Assembly (NCBI RefSeq): GCF_000017685.1 | Contig: NC_010602.1 | Location: 1,939,501 to 2,003,500 of the forward strand | DNA: 64,000 nucleotides | Direction: 5' to 3' | DNA from: Leptospira biflexa serovar Patoc strain 'Patoc 1 (Paris)' | GTDB taxonomy: Bacteria > Spirochaetota > Leptospiria > Leptospirales > Leptospiraceae | Part shown: in pieces, positions 27,476-36,812 of the stretch | Layout: every line of letters begins with the position of its first letter | Numbering within the stretch: the first letter of the stretch is position 1 | The notes under the pieces: model-generated | What the model was told of the DNA's origin: nothing | The model's database searches: none | What the model saw: the letters and a program-made list of their open reading frames with translations, nothing else | Position numbers and translations under genes: made by a program

Positions 27476-28249
27476 TTACAAACGAAAATTCAAAATAGAA
27501 TGTTCCGGGTCAACTAAGGCAATCGTCTCATCAGCCAATCGATCAAAGGCATACCAAGCATTGGTATCTTTTTTTAAGGATTCTTGTTTTTCTGTTTTGG
27601 TCTTGATGGATTCCGATTTTGGAATTTCACCAAGAGTTGGGATTTCTTCAATCGCTTTCAATTTTTCCAATAACTCCCTATGTTTTTTAGAGGGACCAAA
27701 CCAAGAAGGAACAAAGGCAATTTTTTTCTTTTGACTAAACACAGTCTCAGTTTGCGCAATCTCATCGAGTAATAGATTTACAGCACGAATTGTCCATTTA
27801 CTCGGCGTGACAGGGATAAGGATCAGTTCTGAATTATAAATGGCAGTGGTGAGTTCATGTTTGGCCGAACCTGGGGTATCGATGATCACAAATTGGTATT
27901 CCTTTCGTACTTCCTCTAGTGCCCTTTTGAACTGAAGGCAAAGACTAGTGGAATCTGGATTGTATTTGGTGAGTTTTGCCAAACTCAAAGTGGAAGGTAA
28001 AACATCAAACTGTTTGGTCTTACGGATGCAGTCAGAAATTTTTTTCATTCCGAGAAGCACACTCATCACATTCGATTCTTCTAAAGCAACCAAATCCAAA
28101 TCAGGCAGACAAAAATCCGTCAAGTCACCTTGCATATCCATATCAACAACAAGCGTTTTCCCTCTTCTCGCCAAAGCACAAGCCAAATGGGCCGCAGTTG
28201 TGGATTTACCACTTCCCCCTTTGATATTGGAAACTGAAATCACCTTCAT
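27476..28249 (-). CDS. ParA/Soj-family ATPase, no ParB partner
   Basis: 257 residues. Deviant Walker A KGGSGKSTTAAHLA, Walker A' (VVDMDMQGDLTDF) and Walker B (FVIIDTPGSA) identify a ParA/MinD-type ATPase. No parB or parS-like site is seen nearby, so it is an orphan that may position a cargo other than the chromosome; it might also act as a plasmid or island maintenance relic. The C-terminal region ends with a Lys/Glu-rich helix. Convergent with the channel gene, divergent from the YopX-like gene. Confidence 0.92.
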   Translation of the reverse strand: MKVISVSNIKGGSGKSTTAAHLACALARRGKTLVVDMDMQGDLTDFCLPDLDLVALEESNVMSVLLGMKKISDCIRKTKQFDVLPSTLSLAKLTKYNPDSTSLCLQFKRALEEVRKEYQFVIIDTPGSAKHELTTAIYNSELILIPVTPSKWTIRAVNLLLDEIAQTETVFSQKKKIAFVPSWFGPSKKHRELLEKLKAIEEIPTLGEIPKSESIKTKTEKQESLKKDTNAWYAFDRLADETIALVDPEHSILNFRL

Positions 28250-28344
28250 GGGGTAAATAATTGTCCCAATTCATCCATTGACCACTGATTTTTTTTTGAA
28301 TTTTCCTTGGAAAGGACTTCGACTTACTTAAATTGGTTCCTGAT

Positions 28345-28725
28345 ATGGCATTCACAATTCGATTCCGAGTTTGGGACAAACAAGAGAAAGAATTTTCTCA
28401 GAAAGGTTTTAGTTTAACCTTAGATGGAAAGTTATTAAAATTTGGACAACCTATATCTAATGAAGATAATTATATAGTCAATAGTTTCACTGGTCTCAGA
28501 GACAAATATGATAAAGAATTATTTGAAGAAGATATCATTGAACATACAGTTGCCAAAGGTGGGAATTTAACCCAACATACCGGCATTATACGATATAACA
28601 ACGAACATGGTGCATTTTATATAGAAAATGGTCCTCCTCTTTTACAGTTGTTTTCGATCCGAAAAGTGGGAAACCCTTATGAAAATCCGATCCTTTATGA
28701 TTTGTATTTAAAAAGTAAGTCTTGA
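28345..28725 (+). CDS. YopX-like protein
   Basis: About 126 residues from ATG 28345. The YopX family pattern is seen at both ends: TIRFRVWDKQEKEF near the N-terminus (phage members: I-K-F-R-A-W-D), SFTGLRDKYDKELFEEDII in the centre, and GIIRYNNEHGAFYIE later. Homologues are mostly phage- or plasmid-encoded and have no known activity. No other phage gene is nearby. The next gene starts inside its stop (TTGA overlap). Confidence 0.82.
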   Translation: MAFTIRFRVWDKQEKEFSQKGFSLTLDGKLLKFGQPISNEDNYIVNSFTGLRDKYDKELFEEDIIEHTVAKGGNLTQHTGIIRYNNEHGAFYIENGPPLLQLFSIRKVGNPYENPILYDLYLKSKS

Positions 28726-30203
28726 TCTTTTTTCGTTCCCTTTCCTTTTTCATTTTATTTCTCTCCATCCCTCTAGAAGCAAGTTCCCTTTTAGAGGATT
28801 ATTGGGAAACCATTCAAAAAACGAAGGCAAAATTTGAATTAGAAGATGATAGCCCCAAACGATTTCGATTTGGTTTTTCCAATCATTCACCATCCGTCTT
28901 ACACAAAGAATCTTTAAATCATGAAGTGTTTTGGTTCTGTCAAAATTACATTCAAAAATACCACTCAAATTTTCCATACCCACGATTCAAAGAAGAGATC
29001 AGGTCCCATTTAAACGATTTGTATGGAGACATCTCACAAAATTTTTTAAGTGGGAAAACAAGTTTTACCTGTTACTCCGGATGGAAAAATGGAAGTTCAC
29101 TTCTAAAAATTCATTTCTTTTTAAATGAAGAAACATTTTTCCCCTTTCGATATGACCACTACAACCAAAACGGACAACTTTACCTGACAGAGGAAGATGA
29201 AACCAAAAATGGGAAAAAGGATAGTTTTACTTACTATAGTAGCGCTGGTTGTCCAAAAGAAATCACTAAGGATAAAAATGATTTTGGTGCCATTGACGAA
29301 TGGTGGTACTTTCAAAATTGTAAATTGATACGTATTGAATACGATGCAAACGAAAACGGATTTAAAGAAAGGATATGTTATTACGAAAATAACAAAGAAA
29401 CGTATTGTGAAGGTGTAGGTGAAAAAGAAGAACGAGAAGCCATTCTTCTCGAATCCCAAGAAAAATACAAAGAGGCATTAAAAGTGTATCGCAAGTCACT
29501 TGCAGAATACAAAAAAGAAGTTCCAATTGGTACACTACGCACTTGTTCCTTACTTAAAAAAATTGCCAATATCGAATACAATGAAAAAGAATTTAGTTCA
29601 TTTACTAAAACTTTAGATGAATTTTTTTCATACCGAGTCTGCGAATCCGACTCCTTAGATGTTCTGCTATATAAATCGTATTATTACCTGTATGTATTGA
29701 ATGACTACGTTTCCGCAAAGGAAAGTTATCGTAAAACTGCGGAAATTTACAGAAAGGTACATGGCGAAATTAGTCCCGAAATTTCGCTCAATTTGGCCTA
29801 CGCTTATTTAATGGTAAAAGAACCTAAAGCTTGTTTGACGAGTTTGGAAAAATTAAACCCTCGAAGGCTTATGCCTTATCCAAGATTTTTTTTATACTAT
29901 TATAGAGGTTCTTGTGAACTGAGTTTGGGGTTATTTGAAGAATCCTATGTGAATCTAAAACGTGCTCAGATTTTGGGTGGTGAAAAGGTATTTTTGCCCA
30001 TTGTCTATTATAAATTGGCAAGAGCATCCTATGCAACAAAAAGGGAAAGTGAAGGTAAACTTTGGGCCGAACAAGCTCTTTTCCTTGATTTAGAGCTCTT
30101 CCAAAAAATTGAATCGGATCCGATCTTTGTCAATTTTTTAGAATCCACAAGTGGCAAATCCTACAAAAGAAAATATTACTTGAATAAAGTGCAGAAACCA
30201 TGA
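28722..30203 (+). CDS. Exported TPR-containing protein, function unknown
   Basis: 493 residues from a TTG that overlaps the stop of the YopX-like gene. A signal peptide (about 1-19, FFRSLSFFILFLSIPLEA) exports it to the periplasm or surface. Residues about 140-240 resemble beta repeats (YDHYNQNGQLYLTEEDE, YYSSAGCPKEI) of the kind used in MORN-like or tyrosine-rich proteins; from about 245 on there are TPR-like helical pairs (ESQEKYKEALKVYRKSLAEY, SAKESYRKTAEIYRKVHGEI). No enzymatic motif is visible. Confidence 0.8.
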   Translation: MIFFRSLSFFILFLSIPLEASSLLEDYWETIQKTKAKFELEDDSPKRFRFGFSNHSPSVLHKESLNHEVFWFCQNYIQKYHSNFPYPRFKEEIRSHLNDLYGDISQNFLSGKTSFTCYSGWKNGSSLLKIHFFLNEETFFPFRYDHYNQNGQLYLTEEDETKNGKKDSFTYYSSAGCPKEITKDKNDFGAIDEWWYFQNCKLIRIEYDANENGFKERICYYENNKETYCEGVGEKEEREAILLESQEKYKEALKVYRKSLAEYKKEVPIGTLRTCSLLKKIANIEYNEKEFSSFTKTLDEFFSYRVCESDSLDVLLYKSYYYLYVLNDYVSAKESYRKTAEIYRKVHGEISPEISLNLAYAYLMVKEPKACLTSLEKLNPRRLMPYPRFFLYYYRGSCELSLGLFEESYVNLKRAQILGGEKVFLPIVYYKLARASYATKRESEGKLWAEQALFLDLELFQKIESDPIFVNFLESTSGKSYKRKYYLNKVQKP

Positions 30204-30235
30204 GAGTTTAGCTCCTACGGAGACAGATTTGATTC

Positions 30236-32110
30236 ATGAAAAATTTTACGACGCTGAATGATGTATTTTATTATGCGAAAAAAAACTACGGTTCCAAAGA
30301 GATGTTCTTTGCAAAAGACACTGCCAAAAATTTCAAAGGACGCACCTTCTCTGACATCTTTCACGAAGCTGAAAATTTAGCCTTATCCCTTTTACAAATG
30401 GGATTACAACCAGGAGATCGAATTGGACTCATGGCCGATAATCGAACCGAATGGGCGATTGCCGACATTGCAACCTTGTTAAACGGTGCGGTGAATGTTC
30501 CAAGGGGATCAGATTCGACAGCCCAAGAAATTGAATACATCCTGAGTCATTCAGAGAGTAAATATTGTTTTGTGGAACATGAAAAACTTTATGATTCCTT
30601 AAAACCAATTTTATCCACTACAAAAGTAGAAAAGGTGATCATTTTAGATCCCACATATGTACCAAAAGATTCCACAGTTGTCAATCTTCAGACCCTCGTG
30701 AGAGATGGGGAAGCACTTCGAAAAAATCTCCCCTCCTTAGAACTTAGGTCCAAACAAGTCAAACCAGACGATCTTTTTACCATCATTTATACTTCGGGGA
30801 CAACAGGGATGCCAAAAGGTGTTATGTTAACACACCAAAACATGGTTTATAATGTGGTAAAAGTTCCACCAAGGGTTGGACTCAAATCAACCGATCGAAC
30901 TTTGTCCATCCTTCCTGTTTGGCATATCTTTGAACGAGCGATTGATTATGCAATCATTACAGAAGGTGCATCCATCGCCTACACGAACATCCGTGACCTT
31001 CGAGATGATTTTCAGAAAATCAAACCGAGTTTTATGGCATCTGCCCCAAGACTATGGGAAAATTTATATTTAGGCATCAAACAAAAGTTAGAGAAAGCAC
31101 CGGAAAACAAAAAGAAACTTTTTGATTTTGCTTATGACATTTGTAAAAAGTTCAAAGATGGTCAAGATTATCTTGCGGGGAATCGGCTTCTCACAAAGGA
31201 AGAATCTCCATTTGAGAGAATGAAAAATACAACTGTATCGATTGGTTATGTACTGAATTTATTTTTACTGGCAAAATTACTCGATGGGCTTGTTTTTTCA
31301 AAAATCAGAGATGTGTTAGGTGGTCATTTGACAGGAACTATCTCTGGAGGTGGTGCCCTACCGTCACACGTGGATGAATTTTTTAATGTCATTGGAATCC
31401 CCGTTTACGAAGGTTATGGGATGACAGAATGTGCTCCCATTATCTCCGTTCGTTCCGTCGGACATGTAGTCCAAGGTTCTGTAGGAAAATGGCCGGAAGG
31501 TACTGCTGTTCGGATTGTCAACGAACAAGGAGAATCGGTTCCAAAAGGGAAAATGGGTGTCATTCACATCAAAGGCCCTCAAGTCATGAAAGGGTATTAT
31601 AAAAATGAGGAAGCAACCAAAAAGGCAATAGTGGATGGTTGGATGAATACAGGAGATCTTGGATTTATTTCCTTTAACGACACCCTATCGGTAAGAGGTC
31701 GTGTGAAAGATACAATTGTTCTTTTAGGTGGCGAAAATGTGGAACCAGTTCCCATTGAAAATTTACTTTTGGAAAATGCACTCATCAACCAAGTCATTGT
31801 TGTGGGCCAAGACCAAAAGTCGTTAACTGCACTCGTTTGGCCCGATAAGGAAAGAATGAAAGAAGTTGGCTTACAATGGAAAGAAGGAGAGGATCTAAAT
31901 CAAAATAAAGATGTGAGACTTTACTATCAAAATATCGTCAAAAAACAAATCTCATCTGAAAATGGATTCAAATCATTTGAAAAACTATCTGACTTTCGTT
32001 TTTTACCGAAAGCCATGGAGGTTGGAGATGAACTCACCAACCTTTTCAAAATGAAACGAAACATCATCCATGATAAATACAAAGATTTAATCAAGTCCAT
32101 GTACAACTAA
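30236..32110 (+). CDS. Long-chain fatty-acid--CoA ligase (AMP-forming)
   Basis: 624 residues. The adenylation motif YTSGTTGMPKGVMLTHQNM, the linker GYGMTECAPIIS, the A8-type DLGFISFNDTLSVRGRVKDTIVLLGGENVEP and the C-terminal LTNLFKMKRNIIHDKY lysine region are all present, as in FadD15/FAA-type long-chain acyl-CoA synthetases that activate exogenous fatty acids, an essential carbon source for Leptospira. The stop overlaps the convergent pepN stop by four bases. Confidence 0.95.
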   Translation: MKNFTTLNDVFYYAKKNYGSKEMFFAKDTAKNFKGRTFSDIFHEAENLALSLLQMGLQPGDRIGLMADNRTEWAIADIATLLNGAVNVPRGSDSTAQEIEYILSHSESKYCFVEHEKLYDSLKPILSTTKVEKVIILDPTYVPKDSTVVNLQTLVRDGEALRKNLPSLELRSKQVKPDDLFTIIYTSGTTGMPKGVMLTHQNMVYNVVKVPPRVGLKSTDRTLSILPVWHIFERAIDYAIITEGASIAYTNIRDLRDDFQKIKPSFMASAPRLWENLYLGIKQKLEKAPENKKKLFDFAYDICKKFKDGQDYLAGNRLLTKEESPFERMKNTTVSIGYVLNLFLLAKLLDGLVFSKIRDVLGGHLTGTISGGGALPSHVDEFFNVIGIPVYEGYGMTECAPIISVRSVGHVVQGSVGKWPEGTAVRIVNEQGESVPKGKMGVIHIKGPQVMKGYYKNEEATKKAIVDGWMNTGDLGFISFNDTLSVRGRVKDTIVLLGGENVEPVPIENLLLENALINQVIVVGQDQKSLTALVWPDKERMKEVGLQWKEGEDLNQNKDVRLYYQNIVKKQISSENGFKSFEKLSDFRFLPKAMEVGDELTNLFKMKRNIIHDKYKDLIKSMYN

Positions 32111-34686
32111 AAAGAATTGATGATTTTTCCGACTACCTCCCCTAGGTCTTTTGATAGATTGGGGAGGTTTTGTATATCTTCTAATTCTCGTTTTGCGATT
32201 CTTGGCAGGTCTCCATTTTGTTTGGAAGCCGAAGAAAACAATTTCGCCAAACCTGCAGCAATTTGAGGATTGATAACATTCAATTGTTTGATTCGTTCGG
32301 CAATGATTTGGTAACCTTTTCCAGACTTGGAATGAAACGATAAGGGATTTCTTGCAAAACTAAAGTACAAAGACCTTACCTTATTCGGATTCTTGATGAA
32401 AAACTTTGGATGGGTTTCCAGGATTTCCAATTCTTCGAAGCGGTTTTCCCCAGTGCCTACTTGTGCGGCAAACCAAACATCAAGAACTAATGCGTCTTCC
32501 TTCCAACGATCATAAAATAGGGATATTCCATTTTCCTTTTCCTTAGATCCAATTTCAATTAAGTAACGAAGTGCCGAGATTTCCTCACTCATGTGTTTTG
32601 CTTCTCTTTGTTGTGCCACAGCCAATCCTTCAAAACGATGACTTGGGTCGTGTAAAAGATAATAGAGTGCTGTATTTTTTAACCTTCTTTTTCCAATCTC
32701 TTCCTTAGTTTGGATCGGTATGGTTTTACGATTTTCTTCATACAATATCTGAAATTCTTTGGTAAACTTTGTCGCAATGTTTCTAATTGCTTCCTTTCGA
32801 AGAGTTTCCATTTTTAAAAAATCAAAACATTGGAGTTGTTCTGAAATTTGGTTCAAAGAAGGAAATGTCAGATAAAAACTAAAATATGTTTTATCCCAAT
32901 CCTTTTTGAATCCCGAACCCAAGGTCTCCAAAAGACGAGTAAGATCTTCACTCTTACCACTTCGTATCGATTCTTCCATCCACAAAAAGATTAGATTTTG
33001 GAAGTTAAAAAAACGGGAGACACCATCTGGTTCATTTTCGGCGAGAACTCGTATCTCCTCTTTTGCCAATTTTGTTTCCAGTAATATGGGACTCGATAAT
33101 CCACGGAAGAAAGAAACAATGGGTTTGTTTCCAGATGGGTCAATTGCCCTCATCCGAATCTGATCCTCATGTCCCTCTTGGATTCGTTTTCCTTCCGCCA
33201 AAAGGGTTCCATTTGAATCAAAACAAGCATACGAATTCACAAAAATAAGAGGTAAGTCTTTTTGCGAACTGTCTTTGATAGAAAATTCCCATTCATTGGA
33301 CTTTGGATCATATGTTTCTTTGACTTGGAGTTTGGGAGTTCCACTCCGATGGTACCAATTACGTATATTGGGAATGGGTTTACCGAAAGCAGCTTCCATC
33401 GAAGATATGAATTCTTCAAAGGTTACACCTTGTCCATCATAACGCGTCAGATAATCCATTAACCCTTTTTTAAATGTCTCCCTTCCCAATATCTCCGAAA
33501 CCAACCGAATGACTTCTGCGCCTTTTTCATATACTGTGACTGTGTAAAAATTATTCATTTCCGTATAGGATTTAGGTACAATGGGATGTGACATGGGACC
33601 TTGGTCTTCAGGAAATTGGTGTTCTTTCAAAAATAAAATATCTTTGATACGTTTGACCGCTGGGTCTGTCATATCTTCCGTGAACCATTGGTCACGAAAC
33701 ACAGTGAGACCTTCTTTTAGAGTTAAATTGAACCAGTTACGTAAGGTGACTCGATTCCCAGTCCAGTTGTGAAAGTATTCATGACCAATGACTGCTAAGA
33801 TCGATTCAAAGGTTTCATCTGTGGCCGATTTTTTGTCAGCTAAGACAAGTTTTGCGTTAAAAAGATTTAATCCTTTGTTCTCCATGGCCCCCATGTTAAA
33901 ATCTTCGACAGCCACAATCATAAATAGATCTAAATCATACTCCAAACCAAAAGTATCTTCATCCCATTTCATTGCTTTTTTCAATGATTCAAAAGCAAAA
34001 CTCACCTTCTTTTCATTTCCCTTTTCGACAAATATCTTAAGTGTTACATTTCTGCCTGATTTTGTTTGAAACGAATCGATGGTTTCTACCAATTCACCTG
34101 CAACTAACGCAAATAAATAGCTAGGTTTTGGGAATGGGTCTTCCCATTTTACTTCTTTTTTCCCATCAGAAAGAATTTTTTCATAAACCAGATTTCCATT
34201 CGATAACATAACAGGAAATAAACTTGGGTCCCCTGAAATTGTGACAACAAATTGCATCATATTATCAGGTCGATCAATGGCATAAACGATCTTTCGAAAC
34301 CCTTCTGGCTCATTCTGTGTACATAACATAGAGCCGGACTGGTACAAACCTTCCAACGAAGAATTTTTGGAAGGGCAAATTCGATTCTCGATGGTGAGTT
34401 GGAACTTTGAACTGGGAGGATGGTAGATCAAAATTCCTAATTCTTGGATCTCAAATTCAGAGGGATCCACAATGGCCCCATTCAGTCGTAAGGATAAAAA
34501 TTCCAAATTTTCGCCATGTAAAAACAAAGGACCAGGCGAATTGCCGTTTAATTGTACATCGTAGTCGGCTCTGACAACTGTGAGGTGAGGGTCTAAATCA
34601 AAACGCAAATCCACCTTTGGCGTGAGCCAAAGGTTTGGGGAGTATTCTTCTATTTTATGAACAGGAGAGGGAGAGGATGAAGTCAT
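32107..34686 (-). CDS. pepN: Aminopeptidase N (M1 family)
   Basis: 859 residues (E. coli PepN 870). The zinc site HEYFHNWTGNRVTLR with the downstream Glu in LTLKEGLTVFRDQWF, and the substrate-binding VEDFNMGAMENKGLNLFN, are intact and of the PepN subtype. A long helical C-terminal domain (about 540-859) ends in FSSASKQNGDLPRIAKRELED. It trims N-terminal residues from peptides in the cytoplasm, which fits the upstream peptide uptake capacity of the genome. Tail-to-tail with the acyl-CoA synthetase. Confidence 0.96.
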   Translation of the reverse strand: MTSSSPSPVHKIEEYSPNLWLTPKVDLRFDLDPHLTVVRADYDVQLNGNSPGPLFLHGENLEFLSLRLNGAIVDPSEFEIQELGILIYHPPSSKFQLTIENRICPSKNSSLEGLYQSGSMLCTQNEPEGFRKIVYAIDRPDNMMQFVVTISGDPSLFPVMLSNGNLVYEKILSDGKKEVKWEDPFPKPSYLFALVAGELVETIDSFQTKSGRNVTLKIFVEKGNEKKVSFAFESLKKAMKWDEDTFGLEYDLDLFMIVAVEDFNMGAMENKGLNLFNAKLVLADKKSATDETFESILAVIGHEYFHNWTGNRVTLRNWFNLTLKEGLTVFRDQWFTEDMTDPAVKRIKDILFLKEHQFPEDQGPMSHPIVPKSYTEMNNFYTVTVYEKGAEVIRLVSEILGRETFKKGLMDYLTRYDGQGVTFEEFISSMEAAFGKPIPNIRNWYHRSGTPKLQVKETYDPKSNEWEFSIKDSSQKDLPLIFVNSYACFDSNGTLLAEGKRIQEGHEDQIRMRAIDPSGNKPIVSFFRGLSSPILLETKLAKEEIRVLAENEPDGVSRFFNFQNLIFLWMEESIRSGKSEDLTRLLETLGSGFKKDWDKTYFSFYLTFPSLNQISEQLQCFDFLKMETLRKEAIRNIATKFTKEFQILYEENRKTIPIQTKEEIGKRRLKNTALYYLLHDPSHRFEGLAVAQQREAKHMSEEISALRYLIEIGSKEKENGISLFYDRWKEDALVLDVWFAAQVGTGENRFEELEILETHPKFFIKNPNKVRSLYFSFARNPLSFHSKSGKGYQIIAERIKQLNVINPQIAAGLAKLFSSASKQNGDLPRIAKRELEDIQNLPNLSKDLGEVVGKIINSF

Positions 34687-34727
34687 CCTCCTTCTTTATT
34701 TGGTGGTCTTGGTAAGAAAAGTGAATT

Positions 34728-34997
34728 TTAGTTCTGTTTTTCTTTTCTTTTGTCTTCAGCGAAGGTGACTTTGAGGTTGCGACCATCTATGGGTTGGCCA
34801 TTCATTTGTGCCACTGCCTCCTCTGCTTCACTTGGACTTGCGTAGGTGATAAAGGCAAACCCTCTAAAATTACCAGTTTCTCGGTCATGAATCATTTTCA
34901 AATCTTGGATTGCTCCATACACTGAAAAAATTTGCCTGATATTCTCTTCCTTTAGGGAAAATTTTAAATTCCCAACATAAATCTTATTTGAAACCAT
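34728..34997 (-). CDS. RNA-binding protein with one RRM domain
   Basis: 89 residues from ATG 34997 behind AAGAGGACAGGA. RNP2 (KIYVGNLKF) and RNP1 (RGFAFITYAS) lie at the expected positions of an RRM, with IDGRNLKVTFAE closing the fold and a Lys-rich tail. These cyanobacteria- and spirochaete-type single-RRM proteins bind single-stranded RNA; cold or stress induction is known for some relatives. An in-frame longer frame upstream lacks a good ribosome site. Confidence 0.93.
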   Translation of the reverse strand: MVSNKIYVGNLKFSLKEENIRQIFSVYGAIQDLKMIHDRETGNFRGFAFITYASPSEAEEAVAQMNGQPIDGRNLKVTFAEDKRKEKQN

Positions 34998-35141
34998 TCC
35001 TGTCCTCTTAAAAAGAAATGCATGCCCCAAGATCCTTGGAACGGCTTGATTAGATAGAATTGGTAGAAATTGTCAACTGGAAATAATTCTTGCATAATCT
35101 GGAGATTCAGATTCATTTGAGACGCTTCTCCAGGTATCCCA

Positions 35142-36812
35142 TTGAACGAAAAACCTTACATCTTATGCATCGATGATGAATTCTTTATTCTTTGGAATCT
35201 CAAGGAACAATTGAAAAAAGTTTTTGGCACAAGTTTTACGATCGAAACCGCTGAAAGTGCGGAAGCGGCGAAGGAAATCATCAAAGAAATTGATACGGCA
35301 AATGCCGATTTATGTGTGGTGATCTGTGATCATGTGATGCCCGGTCAAAAAGGGGACGAATTTCTCATTGAAATGCAAAAAACCCATCCCCGCACAAAAA
35401 AAATCATGTTAACGGGACAAGCCCCCGCCCAGGCCATAGGGAATGCACTGAACCATGGTTGTTTGTATCGTTACCTTTCGAAACCATGGGATGCTCATGA
35501 CTTAGAGCTCACCATCAAACAAGCAATTGATGCCTATTTCCAAGAAAAATCCTTAGAAGAAAAAAACAAAGAATTAGCAGACACTCTCTATTACCATCGG
35601 GATACCAAATACCCTAATTTTGAATCCTTAGTGAAAGAACTAAAGGGAAATAACCTATCCAATACCAACCAATCGATATTACTCCTGAAAATCGTCACTT
35701 TCCCAACCATCATCAAGACCTTTGGAATCGAAGTGTACAGAAAAATCTTTCGAAAGGTATTACAACTCCTTTCCGTCCATTTACAAAATGAACACAAGGT
35801 CTTTCATTTATATTCTGATGAAATCGCAATTTTATCAAATCTATCAGAGCAAGCGTTAGTCGATGCAGTCCGAAGTTTTCGAATGATCTTAAAATCTGAT
35901 GAATTTTTCTTAGATGGTGTTGGATTCCATTTGGACTGCCGTTATGCTTCCGCATCTGGCCAAGAGGATTGTTATTATAAAGCCAAACTGGCACTCTTCC
36001 AAGCAGAATTCCAAAACACAATGGACTTCGTCTCGTACACAGAAGATTTGTCTACCGACCACCATTTACAAAATTTCCAAGTCAGCCAAAAGATCCACAC
36101 CGCCATTAGCCAAAAAAATATAATCCCTTACTTCCAAGGAATTTTGGACAACCAAACCAAAGAAATACGAAAGTTTGAATGTTTGGCGCGGATTCGAGAC
36201 CGAGATACCATCTTAACTCCCGATGTATTTCTAAAACTTGCAAAAGTCACCGGAAGCATTCGAATGATCGGATTACAAATGATAGATGAATCGATGCAGT
36301 ATTTCTCCAATCATCCATACGATTTTTCTATCAACTTGACCGAATCGGAATTGGAATACAAAAGTTTTAGCAAATGGGTGGAATCAAGACTCTCGCAATA
36401 CAAAATTGATCCGACTCGGGTCACGTTTGAGATCTTAGAAGACATTAGTTTTTCAGAACACAAACATAGTTTGTCTACAATTAAGGACTTAAAAACCATT
36501 GGTTGCCAAATTGCGATCGATGATTTTGGAGTTCAGTATTCCAATTTATCTCGTTTATTGGAATTCAATCCTGATTTTCTAAAAATCGATGGAAAGTTTA
36601 TCAAAAACCTCCCTGAAAACAAAACGGCTTATCTTCTTGTCCAGGGGATTGTTGAACTTGCTCGTGGGATTGGAGCCAAAGTAGTAGCTGAGTTTGTGGA
36701 TCGCCCCGCCATACAAGACTTAGTGGAATCCTTGGGAATTGAATATTCCCAAGGTTATCTGTTTATGAAACCTTCTGCTGCGATTCCAGAAGCATCTAGT
36801 TTAAAGTTGTAA
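35142..36812 (+). CDS. Response regulator with degenerate GGDEF and EAL domains
   Basis: 556 residues, TTG start. REC domain (about 1-125): acidic pair in CIDDEFF, phospho-Asp in VVICDHVMPG, Lys in YLSKPW. The centre (about 165-300) is a GGDEF-like fold in which the active loop reads YSDEIAIL instead of GGDEFAIL, so diguanylate cyclase activity is unlikely. The EAL domain (about 310-550) keeps FECLARIR, NLTESEL, EILEDIS, AIDDFGVQYSN, FLKIDGKFI, AEFVD and SQGYLF, so c-di-GMP phosphodiesterase activity is plausible. The receiver would be driven by a sensor kinase that is not in the window. Confidence 0.9.
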   Translation: MNEKPYILCIDDEFFILWNLKEQLKKVFGTSFTIETAESAEAAKEIIKEIDTANADLCVVICDHVMPGQKGDEFLIEMQKTHPRTKKIMLTGQAPAQAIGNALNHGCLYRYLSKPWDAHDLELTIKQAIDAYFQEKSLEEKNKELADTLYYHRDTKYPNFESLVKELKGNNLSNTNQSILLLKIVTFPTIIKTFGIEVYRKIFRKVLQLLSVHLQNEHKVFHLYSDEIAILSNLSEQALVDAVRSFRMILKSDEFFLDGVGFHLDCRYASASGQEDCYYKAKLALFQAEFQNTMDFVSYTEDLSTDHHLQNFQVSQKIHTAISQKNIIPYFQGILDNQTKEIRKFECLARIRDRDTILTPDVFLKLAKVTGSIRMIGLQMIDESMQYFSNHPYDFSINLTESELEYKSFSKWVESRLSQYKIDPTRVTFEILEDISFSEHKHSLSTIKDLKTIGCQIAIDDFGVQYSNLSRLLEFNPDFLKIDGKFIKNLPENKTAYLLVQGIVELARGIGAKVVAEFVDRPAIQDLVESLGIEYSQGYLFMKPSAAIPEASSLKL

